Origin: an uncultured Lachnospiraceae bacterium
GTDB taxonomy: Bacteria > Bacillota > Clostridia > Lachnospirales > Lachnospiraceae
DNA length: 5,936 nucleotides
Direction: 5' to 3'
Assembly: GCA_902796695.1 (NCBI GenBank)
Contig: CADBQE010000024.1
Location: forward strand, 1 to 5,936
Numbering within the stretch: position 1 is the first letter of the stretch; the number at the start of each line of letters is the position of its first letter. The translations under genes were made by a program, and so were the position numbers. Under the pieces are notes generated by a model. That model was not told where the DNA came from, did no database searches, and worked only from the letters and a program-made list of their open reading frames with translations. This document shows positions 1-5,625 of the stretch, in pieces.

Positions 1-75
1 AAGTGCATCCACTGCGGCGCCTGCTGGGGCGCCTGCCCGTTCGGTGCCATCGACGCCATCGAAGAGGAGGGTTAA
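1..75 (+). CDS. C-terminal end of an upstream ferredoxin-domain protein, probably HydB/HndC-type (NuoF-like) subunit, 5' truncated
   Basis: The window opens inside a reading frame (frame 1) that runs 24 codons to a TAA at 73-75. The visible peptide has the 4Fe-4S signature C-x2-C-x2-C-x3-C-P (Cys at codons 2, 5, 8 and 12, followed by PFGAI) and a short acidic tail. In the NuoF-like beta subunits of trimeric NADH/ferredoxin-dependent [FeFe]-hydrogenases (HydB, HndC), two such clusters close the protein, and the gene normally lies directly before hydA. Here the stop codon is 4 nt before the start of a hydA-type gene, and the end of this frame contains that gene's ribosome binding site, so the two are almost certainly cotranscribed. 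The identity of the missing part is inferred from context; another ferredoxin-domain protein is possible. Confidence 0.7.
   Translation, partial: KCIHCGACWGACPFGAIDAIEEEG
65..70 (+). promoter_or_regulatory. Ribosome binding site for hydrogenase 1
   Basis: A perfect AGGAGG lies 9 nt before the ATG at 80. It decides the start: an in-frame ATG at 44 lies upstream of it, inside the preceding gene, and would add 12 basic residues unlike the family. ATG 80 gives a protein that begins directly at the [2Fe-2S] ferredoxin fold. Confidence 0.85.
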
Positions 76-79
76 GGCC

Positions 80-1777
80 ATGGCAAAAGGTGTAATGATC
101 ATTGACGGACAGCGCGTCAATTTCGATGGAGAGAAAAATGTACTGGCGGTCATCCGCAAAGCCGGCATCGAAATGCCTACCTTCTGCTATCACTCCGACC
201 TGTCCACTTACGGCGCCTGCCGTATGTGCATCGTAGAGGACGAACGCGGCAAGATCGACGCGTCCTGCTCCCTGGAGCCCCGCGACGGCATGGTCATCAA
301 GACCAATTCCGCCCGCCTGTTAAAGCACCGCCGCACCATTCTGGAGCTGATGCTGGCCTCCCACGACTGCAACTGCACCACCTGCGAAAAGAGCGGCAAC
401 TGCCGTCTGCAGGAGCTGGCCCATCAGTTCGGCGTGCGTCACGTGCGCTTCCAGGATACCCGCGAGCCCGCTCAGCTTGACACGTCCTCCCCGGCCGTCG
501 TCCGCAACCCCAACAAGTGCATTCTCTGCGGCGACTGCGTGCGTATCTGCGAAGAACTGCAGGGCGTCAACATCATCGATTTCGTGGGCCGCGGTTCCCA
601 GGCCCGGGTCGCCCCGGCCTTCGGACGCATGCTGAGCGAGACCAAGTGCGTCAGCTGCGGCCAGTGCGCGGCCGTCTGCCCGACCGGCGCCATCACCGTC
701 AAGAACGAGATCGGCGAAGCCTGGCGTGCCATCCATGACCCGAACCTGCGCGTCGTGGTGGAGATCGCCCCCGCTGTCCGCGTAGCCGTCGGCGAAGCCT
801 TCGGCATCCCGGCCGGCGAAAACGTGCTGGACCGCCTGGTCACGGCCTTAAAGCTGATGGGCGTGGACGAAGTCTACGATACCAACTTCGGTGCGGACAT
901 CACCACCATTACCGAAGCCTCCGAATTCCTGGAGCGCTTACAGAACGGCGGCCCGTTCCCGATGTTCACCTCCTGCTGCCCGGCCTGGGTCAAGTATCTG
1001 GAGAACGAGAACCCGAAGTACCTGAAGAACATCTCCACCTGCAAGTCCCCGATGGAGCACTTCGCCGCCGTTCTGCGCGACAAATACGCCGCCAAGGACG
1101 CCGAAGACGGCAAGCGGACCTACCTGATCGCCATCATGCCCTGCACCGCCAAGAAGATGGAAGCGGCGCGCGATGAGTTCAAGACCGACGGCCGTCCCGA
1201 TGTGGACCTGGTGCTGACCACCCGCGAAGTCATCGACATGATCAAGGAAAACGGCATCCAACTGCAGGAGCTGGAGCTGGAATCTCCGGACCTGCCGTTC
1301 GGCATGGCCTCCGGCGCGGCCGCTATTTACGGCGTGACCGGCGGTGTGGCGGAAGCGGTGCTGCGTCACTGCGTCCCGGACAAGTCCAAGAACGCGCTGC
1401 GTGAGATCGCGGCCCTGGGCATCCGCGGCGACGAAGCCCGGAAGGAAACCGTCGTGCATATCGGCGACGCCGAGCTGAAGATCGCGGTCGTACACGGCCT
1501 GATCAACGCCCGCAAGCTCCTGAAGGAAATGGACGAAGGTAAGACCTTCTTCCACCTGGTCGAAGTGATGACCTGCCACGGCGGCTGCGTAGGCGGCGCC
1601 GGCCAGCCTTACGGCTTAAACTCCGTCAAGCTGGTCCGCGGCGAAGGCCTGCACAAGATCGACAACGCCTCCATGTTCAAGCGTGCGGAGCGCAACCCGG
1701 TCGTCACCCAGCTGCTGGCCGAGATGGACGAGGAAAAAGCGCATCATCTGCTGCATGTGAGCTACGTCAAAGAATAA
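80..1777 (+). CDS. hydA: [FeFe]-hydrogenase catalytic subunit, HydA/HndD type (hydrogenase 1)
   Basis: This 565-aa protein is a modular [FeFe]-hydrogenase, reversibly interconverting protons and H2 in the cytoplasm. In order it shows a plant-type [2Fe-2S] domain (Cys36, 47, 50, 63), a His-Cys 4Fe-4S site (His95, Cys99, 102, 108), two ferredoxin clusters (Cys147/150/153/157 and 190/193/196/200), then the H-cluster domain: TSCCP (299-300), MPCTAKK (353-359) and EVM-x-C-x3-C (495-503). Residue numbers coincide with Clostridium pasteurianum CpI at C299, C300, P324, M353, C355, K358, M497, C499 and C503, and the proton-path residues E279, E282 and S319 are present. Following a HydB-like gene by 4 nt, it is probably the alpha subunit of an electron-bifurcating, NADH- and ferredoxin-linked (A3-like) complex. 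Unlike Thermotoga HydA it has no C-terminal [2Fe-2S] extension. Odd features: Met325 where CpI has Gln, Tyr417 for Phe, Thr498 for Ala and Ala507 for Gly. The hydrogenase call is near certain; bifurcation is inferred. Confidence 0.96.
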   Translation: MAKGVMIIDGQRVNFDGEKNVLAVIRKAGIEMPTFCYHSDLSTYGACRMCIVEDERGKIDASCSLEPRDGMVIKTNSARLLKHRRTILELMLASHDCNCTTCEKSGNCRLQELAHQFGVRHVRFQDTREPAQLDTSSPAVVRNPNKCILCGDCVRICEELQGVNIIDFVGRGSQARVAPAFGRMLSETKCVSCGQCAAVCPTGAITVKNEIGEAWRAIHDPNLRVVVEIAPAVRVAVGEAFGIPAGENVLDRLVTALKLMGVDEVYDTNFGADITTITEASEFLERLQNGGPFPMFTSCCPAWVKYLENENPKYLKNISTCKSPMEHFAAVLRDKYAAKDAEDGKRTYLIAIMPCTAKKMEAARDEFKTDGRPDVDLVLTTREVIDMIKENGIQLQELELESPDLPFGMASGAAAIYGVTGGVAEAVLRHCVPDKSKNALREIAALGIRGDEARKETVVHIGDAELKIAVVHGLINARKLLKEMDEGKTFFHLVEVMTCHGGCVGGAGQPYGLNSVKLVRGEGLHKIDNASMFKRAERNPVVTQLLAEMDEEKAHHLLHVSYVKE

Positions 1778-1783
1778 AAAAGG

Positions 1784-1800
1784 GCGGGAAACACTCCCGC
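1784..1800 (+). repeat. Small hairpin just after hydrogenase 1
   Basis: GCGGGA (1784-1789) and TCCCGC (1795-1800) form a perfect 6-bp stem with a 5-nt loop, 6 nt after the stop codon. There is no T-run behind it on the + strand, but a run of As precedes it (1776-1781), so on the - strand it reads as a stem followed by six Ts. It may protect the 3' end of the transcript, or terminate antisense transcription; no - strand gene is visible in the window. Confidence 0.5.
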
Positions 1801-1810
1801 ATCCGATTCG

Positions 1811-1840
1811 AGGGCGGTCCCGGAAGGGGCCGCTCTTTTC
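1811..1840 (+). terminator. Rho-independent terminator of the first hydrogenase operon
   Basis: Positions 1811-1821 pair with 1826-1836 in an 11-bp stem (two G-T pairs) closed by a GGAA tetraloop of the stable GNRA type. The stem ends in TTTT (1836-1839), followed by C and a further T-rich stretch. It lies 33 nt after the hydrogenase 1 stop, indicating that the next gene is a separate transcription unit with its own promoter. Confidence 0.85.
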
Positions 1841-1896
1841 TGTTATTGTTAGGCGGGACCGCTCTGCTGCTGACGCGGAGAAATGATCCGGTTGCT

Positions 1897-1912
1897 GTTA
1901 GCATTTGCTAAC
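1897..1912 (+). promoter_or_regulatory. Operator-like perfect dyad upstream of the second operon
   Basis: GTTAGCATTTGCTAAC is a perfect inverted repeat with 7-bp arms around a central TT. No T-tract follows, so it is not a terminator. Its right arm contains the candidate -35 box TTGCTA, which suits a repressor site. The TTAG-N6-CTAA core loosely resembles operators of DtxR/IdeR-type metal regulators. The half-site spacing does not fit the clostridial Rex consensus (GTTAA-N4-TTAAC). The regulator is unidentified. Confidence 0.55.
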
Positions 1913-1932
1913 TTCAGATTCTTAAGTATTAT
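1905..1932 (+). promoter_or_regulatory. Candidate sigma-A promoter P1 of the second operon
   Basis: TTGCTA at 1905-1910 (4 of 6 to TTGACA) and TATTAT at 1927-1932 (5 of 6 to TATAAT) are separated by 16 nt, in a locally AT-rich stretch within GC-rich DNA. The predicted transcript would start near 1939 and carry a leader of about 110 nt. The -35 box lies inside the dyad at 1897-1912. This is a consensus match only. Confidence 0.5.
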
Positions 1933-1946
1933 TTCTCTTTTTTCTC

Positions 1947-1975
1947 TTGACCGGACCCTTCGATTCTGCTACTCT
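1947..1975 (+). promoter_or_regulatory. Candidate alternative promoter P2 of the second operon
   Basis: TTGACC at 1947-1952 (5 of 6) is followed after 17 nt by the weak -10 TACTCT at 1970-1975; TATAGC at 1976-1981 is a better hexamer but would need a 23-nt spacer. The T-rich stretch at 1931-1946 lies just upstream. P2 may replace P1 or act in tandem with it; the sequence does not decide. Confidence 0.4.
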
Positions 1976-1997
1976 TATAGCGACAGCAACGAACGTA

Positions 1998-2028
1998 GAC
2001 AGCGGAGGGTTTCCGTCCCTTCTCTGTC
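1998..2028 (+). repeat. Leader hairpin in the 5' untranslated region of the second operon
   Basis: GACAG (1998-2002) pairs with CTGTC (2024-2028), and after a C/T mismatch GGAGGG (2004-2009) pairs with CCCTTC (2017-2022, one G-T pair), leaving a 7-nt loop. There is no T-run, and the real ribosome binding site starts 11 nt downstream, so it is not a terminator and does not directly cover the start. The GGAGGG in its 5' arm is sequestered, which could prevent false ribosome loading; mRNA stabilisation or binding of a regulator are alternatives. Confidence 0.5.
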
Positions 2029-2038
2029 CCCCTGCGAT

Positions 2039-2044
2039 AAGGAG
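2039..2044 (+). promoter_or_regulatory. Ribosome binding site for the NuoF-C/GltD fusion gene
   Basis: AAGGAG with a 5-nt spacer precedes the ATG at 2050. No other well-placed site exists upstream of the iron-sulfur domain, which supports the start at 2050 and therefore a protein that lacks an FMN/NADH-binding NuoF domain. Confidence 0.8.
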
Positions 2045-2049
2045 ATAGT

Positions 2050-3882
2050 ATGAGCAGACTCAGTATCAGAACCAGAAGTCAGGCTCAGGTACTTGTGGAC
2101 ACCATGTATGCCGGCATGGAGCGGCGCATTGCCGCCAGCCCTTCCGGCCTGTGTCCCATCGACATTACGTTAAGTTTCCTGAACCTGTGCCACGCGCAGT
2201 CGTGTGGCAAATGCACTCCCTGCCGGATCGGTCTGGGCAAGCTGTCCGCGCTGTTAAAGCAGGTGCTGGACGGCGAAGCCACCATGGAGTCGCTGGACCG
2301 GATCAAGCTGACCGCGCAGAATATCGTCGACAGCGCGGACTGTGCCATCGGCTTCAATGCCGCGCAGCTCGTCCTGAACGGCATGGCGGGCTTTGAGGAT
2401 GATTTCCGGGAGCACATCCTGCATCATCAGTGCCTGGCTTCCCACCGCAACTCCGTTCCCTGCATCACCCTGTGTCCCGCCGGTGTGGACGTGCCCGGCT
2501 ATATTTCCCTGATCGCCCACGGCCGTCCCGCGGACGCCGTCCGGCTCATCCGGAAGGACAACCCCTTCCCCACGGCCTGCGCCTATATCTGCGAGCATCC
2601 GTGCGAGACGCGCTGCCGCCGCAGCATGGTGGACGATCCCATCAATATCCGCGGCCTGAAGAAGTTCGCGGTGGACCAGGCCGGCGACGTGCCCCAGCCC
2701 GCCTGCGCGGAGCCCACGGGCAAGCGTGTCGCCATTATCGGCGGCGGCCCCAGCGGTCTTTCCGCGGCCTACTACCTGCAGCTCATGGGCCACAGCACCA
2801 CCGTATTCGAAAAGAGAAAGCAGCTGGGCGGCATGCTACGCTACGGCATCCCCAGCTACCGCTTCCCGCGTGAAAAGCTGGACGCGGAGATCGCTTCCAT
2901 CCTGTCCACCGGCGTGGAAGTGAAGACCGACGTCGATATCGGGACCGAGATCACCATGGAGCAGATCAAGGAAGAATATGACGCCGTCTATATCGCCATC
3001 GGCGCGCATACGGACCGCAAGGCCGGCCTGCCCGGCGAAGATTCCGGGCACGTGACCAGCGCCGTCGAAATGCTGCGCGGCATCGGGGATTACCAGATGC
3101 CCGACTTCACCGGCCAGAAGGTCGTCGTCATCGGCGGCGGCAACGTGGCCATGGACGTGGTCCGCAGCGCGGTCCGGCTGGGTGCGGAAAAAGTCACCTG
3201 CGTCTACCGGCGCCGCCAGGCGGATATGACCGCCCTGCCCGAGGAGGTGGAAGGCGCCCTCGCGGAAGGCGTGGAACTGCTGACCATGATGGCGCCCGTC
3301 CGCATTGAAGCGGACGAAGACGGCAACGCCGTGGCTCTGTGGGTCAAGCCGCAGCTCTCCGGCGCGTTCGATAAGGGCGGCCGTCCTTCCCCCGTGGATT
3401 CCGACCTACCCGAGATCCGGATCCCCGCGGACCTGATCATCATGGCGATCGGCCAGGGCATCGAATCCCGCCACTTTGAAGAATCCGGCATTACGGTCAA
3501 GCGCGGCAACATCATGGCCGGCGACAGCGCCCAGATCGGCGATGAGAAGATCTTCGCCGGCGGCGACTGCGTGACCGGGCCCGCCACCGCCATCCGCGCC
3601 ATTGCGGCCGGCAAGGTGGCAGCGGCCAATATCGACGAATTCCTGGGCTTCCGTCACGAGATCTCCACCGATGTCGTGCTGCCCGCCCCCACCATCAACA
3701 GCGTAAAGCAGCGCGGCCGCATCAATCTGACCGAACGGGAAGCCAGTGAGCGCAAGCTCGACTTCGAGGATGTGGAGCAGAGCATGACCTGCCTGCAGGC
3801 GGACATGGAATCCTCCCGCTGCCTGCACTGCGACTACTTCGGATTCGGCAACTTCAGAGGAGGGAGAGAGACAAAATGGTAA
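2050..3882 (+). CDS. NuoF C-terminal domain / GltD-like FAD-dependent NAD(P)H oxidoreductase fusion
   Basis: This 610-aa protein should be a cytoplasmic electron-transfer flavoprotein that exchanges electrons between NAD(P)H and the adjacent hydrogenase. Residues about 40-125 match the 4Fe-4S domain that closes NuoF (SCGKCTPCR, Cys52/55/58, fourth Cys98), without the FMN domain that normally precedes it. Residues about 128-210 match the iron-sulfur domain of GltD, NfnB and dihydropyrimidine dehydrogenase (CPAGVDVP at 142-149; NPFP; Cys177, 181, 185, 189). An FAD site follows (GGGPSG at 231-236, Glu254), then a second dinucleotide site (GGGNVAMD at 362-369) with the Arg run YRRR at 386-389, which in GltD-type enzymes contacts the 2'-phosphate and suggests NADPH. 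The AGGDC segment at 503-507 binds FAD in the family. A CLHC motif (591-594) lies near the C-terminus. Its last codons contain the ribosome binding site of hydrogenase 2, and the genes overlap by 7 nt, so they form one complex, most like HydDB group A2. It is not a complete glutamate synthase: no GltB is present. Confidence 0.9.
   Translation: MSRLSIRTRSQAQVLVDTMYAGMERRIAASPSGLCPIDITLSFLNLCHAQSCGKCTPCRIGLGKLSALLKQVLDGEATMESLDRIKLTAQNIVDSADCAIGFNAAQLVLNGMAGFEDDFREHILHHQCLASHRNSVPCITLCPAGVDVPGYISLIAHGRPADAVRLIRKDNPFPTACAYICEHPCETRCRRSMVDDPINIRGLKKFAVDQAGDVPQPACAEPTGKRVAIIGGGPSGLSAAYYLQLMGHSTTVFEKRKQLGGMLRYGIPSYRFPREKLDAEIASILSTGVEVKTDVDIGTEITMEQIKEEYDAVYIAIGAHTDRKAGLPGEDSGHVTSAVEMLRGIGDYQMPDFTGQKVVVIGGGNVAMDVVRSAVRLGAEKVTCVYRRRQADMTALPEEVEGALAEGVELLTMMAPVRIEADEDGNAVALWVKPQLSGAFDKGGRPSPVDSDLPEIRIPADLIIMAIGQGIESRHFEESGITVKRGNIMAGDSAQIGDEKIFAGGDCVTGPATAIRAIAAGKVAAANIDEFLGFRHEISTDVVLPAPTINSVKQRGRINLTEREASERKLDFEDVEQSMTCLQADMESSRCLHCDYFGFGNFRGGRETKW
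3858..3863 (+). promoter_or_regulatory. Ribosome binding site for hydrogenase 2, inside the preceding gene
   Basis: AGGAGG lies 12 nt before the ATG at 3876, within a longer purine-rich run (3856-3870). It falls in the last codons of the fusion gene, whose stop TAA at 3880-3882 overlaps the new start as ATGGTAA. This arrangement favours translational coupling and near-equal amounts of both proteins. Confidence 0.8.
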
Positions 3883-5624
3883 AGCTGACGATCGACGGAC
3901 GGAGCTGTTCCGTCCCGGAAGGAACTACTATTCTGCAGGCAGCGGCATCTATCGGCATTCAAATACCCACTCTCTGCTATCTGAAGGATATCAACGAGAT
4001 CTCCGCCTGCCGCATCTGTGTGGTGGAAGTGGACGGCTTTGAGCGCCTGATCCCCGCCTGCACGGAAAAGGTTTTCGAGGGCATGGTGGTCCATACCAAT
4101 TCGCACCGTGCCAAGACCGCGCGGGAGACCAACCTGAAGCTGATCCTGTCCCAGCACGACGGCGACTGCACCACCTGCGTGCGCAATCAGAACTGCCAGC
4201 TGCAGGATCTGTCCGCGCAGTTCGGGATCCTGGACAATCCCTACCCCAAGGACGTCAAGAAAAACGACTGGCCGGAAAACAGCTATCTGGTCCGCAAGGA
4301 ATCCAAATGCATCAAATGCATGCGCTGCATCGAAGTCTGCGACAAGATCCAGACCCTTAGGATCTGGGACGTAATGGGATCCGGCTCCCGCACCCACGTG
4401 GGCGTGCGCTTAAACCGCGTGTTCACGGAGGCGGACTGCGCGCTCTGCGGCCAGTGCATTACGCACTGCCCGGTCGGCGCTCTTTCCGTGCGGGATGATA
4501 CCGCCAAAGTCGTGGCGGCGCTGGAAGACCCGGAGATCACCACGGTCGTGCAGGTCGCGCCCGCTGTGCGCACGGCCTGGGCCGAACAGCTGGGCCTGAC
4601 CCGCGAGGAAGCCACGGTCGGCCGCATGGCCGCCGCGCTCAAAGCGCTGGGCTTTGATTATGTCTTCGACACCAATTTCACCGCGGACCTGACCATCATG
4701 GAGGAGGGCAGCGAGTTCATCGAGCGCTTCACGCACCGCGATCAGTACCCGTGGCCCATGTTCACCTCCTGCTGCCCCGGCTGGGTGCGCTTCGTCAAAT
4801 CCCAGTTCCCGGAATACAGCCGCAACCTGTCCACCGCCAAGTCGCCGCAGGCGATGTTTGGCGCGGTGGCCAAGAGCTATTTCGCGGAAAAGATCGGCGT
4901 GGATCCGCACAAGATGCGCGTGATCTCCGTCATGCCCTGCACCGCCAAAAAGAGCGAGGCCGATCTGCCCAATCTGAAGGATGCCTGCGGGGATCCGGAC
5001 GTGGACGTGGTCATCACCACCCGTGAGCTGGACCGGCTGCTGCGGAGCTATCATGTGAATGTGAAAGATCTGGAAGAGCGCGATTTCGACTCTCCTCTGG
5101 GGAGCGGGACCGGCGCGGCCGTGATCTTCGGCGCCACCGGCGGCGTTATGGATGCGGCTCTGCGCAGCGCGTATTATCTGGTCACCGGCAACAACCCGCC
5201 CGCGGACGCCTTTACGGCCGTGCGCGGCATGAAGGGCTGGAAGGAAGCGGACTTTGAAGTCCCCGGCGCCGGCACCGTCCGCGTAGCCGTGGCCAGCGGA
5301 CTGGGCAATACGAGGGCGCTCATGGAAGCGGTCAAGGCCGGCGAAGTTGAATATGACTTCGTGGAGATCATGGCCTGCCCCGGCGGCTGCTCCGGCGGCG
5401 GCGGTCAGCCCATCCACGAGGGGCAGGAACTGGCCGACACCCGCGGCACCGTCCTCTGGAACCTGGATCAGGCCAGCGAACTCCGCTATTCCCACGAGAA
5501 CCCGGACGTCATCGCCCTCTACAACCAGTACCTCGTAAAACCCTTGGGCTTAAAGTCCCACCATCTCCTCCACACCGACATCACCGAATGGTCCATACCC
5601 TTAAACCCGGACCTTGTGAAATAA
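3876..5624 (+). CDS. [FeFe]-hydrogenase catalytic subunit paired with the GltD-like fusion protein (hydrogenase 2)
   Basis: A 582-aa modular [FeFe]-hydrogenase with the same domain plan as hydrogenase 1: [2Fe-2S] domain (Cys34, 45, 48, 62), His-Cys 4Fe-4S site (His94, Cys98, 101, 107), two ferredoxin clusters (Cys145/148/151/155 and 188/191/194/198), and the H-cluster domain with TSCCPGW (C299 proton donor, C300 ligand), MPCTAKK (C355) and EIMACPGGC (ligands C501, C505). The pocket is canonical: Gln325, Phe418, Ala500 and GGGGQP are all present, as is the E277/E280/S319 proton path. A two-residue insertion near 286-292 and the longer tail (HHLLHTD, then EWSIP) set it apart from hydrogenase 1, so it is an old paralogue rather than a recent duplicate. 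The overlap with the GltD-like gene indicates a dedicated NAD(P)H-linked partner; group A2 is my recollection of the HydDB scheme. The direction of electron flow (H2 uptake or production) cannot be read from sequence. Confidence 0.96.
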   Translation: MVKLTIDGRSCSVPEGTTILQAAASIGIQIPTLCYLKDINEISACRICVVEVDGFERLIPACTEKVFEGMVVHTNSHRAKTARETNLKLILSQHDGDCTTCVRNQNCQLQDLSAQFGILDNPYPKDVKKNDWPENSYLVRKESKCIKCMRCIEVCDKIQTLRIWDVMGSGSRTHVGVRLNRVFTEADCALCGQCITHCPVGALSVRDDTAKVVAALEDPEITTVVQVAPAVRTAWAEQLGLTREEATVGRMAAALKALGFDYVFDTNFTADLTIMEEGSEFIERFTHRDQYPWPMFTSCCPGWVRFVKSQFPEYSRNLSTAKSPQAMFGAVAKSYFAEKIGVDPHKMRVISVMPCTAKKSEADLPNLKDACGDPDVDVVITTRELDRLLRSYHVNVKDLEERDFDSPLGSGTGAAVIFGATGGVMDAALRSAYYLVTGNNPPADAFTAVRGMKGWKEADFEVPGAGTVRVAVASGLGNTRALMEAVKAGEVEYDFVEIMACPGGCSGGGGQPIHEGQELADTRGTVLWNLDQASELRYSHENPDVIALYNQYLVKPLGLKSHHLLHTDITEWSIPLNPDLVK

Positions 5625-5625
5625 T

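Noticed and set aside
44..79. Upstream in-frame ATG that would lengthen hydrogenase 1 by 12 residues
   Set aside because: It lies within the preceding gene, ahead of the AGGAGG at 65-70, and adds a basic peptide not found in the family; ATG 80 has the well-placed ribosome binding site.
938..1579. Open frame on the - strand (213 codons) opposite hydrogenase 1
   Set aside because: Same antisense artefact: biased His/Gly/Ala/Val composition, no domain, fully covered by the H-cluster domain of the + strand gene.
1049..1609. Hydrogenase 1 as an inactive or sensory [FeFe]-hydrogenase (HydS-like)
   Set aside because: All four H-cluster cysteines, the proton-donor C299, K358 and the E279/E282/S319 path are intact, there is no PAS or other sensor domain, and it sits directly behind a HydB-like gene.
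1897..1912. Rex (NADH/NAD sensor) binding site
   Set aside because: Rex would be attractive for a hydrogenase, but the known clostridial pattern has GTTAA and TTAAC 4 nt apart, whereas this dyad has GTTAGC and GCTAAC, so both inner bases and spacing differ.
2050..3882. Reading the fusion gene as a glutamate synthase small subunit (gltD)
   Set aside because: The GltD half is only the electron-transfer module; there is no GltB gene, a NuoF-type iron-sulfur domain is fused to it, and it overlaps a hydrogenase gene.
4410..5495. Long open frame on the - strand (361 codons) opposite hydrogenase 2
   Set aside because: Its product is a low-complexity Ala/Gly/His/Arg/Asp-rich chain without a recognisable domain, typical of the antisense shadow of a GC-rich gene, and the + strand carries an unmistakable hydrogenase with all ligands.
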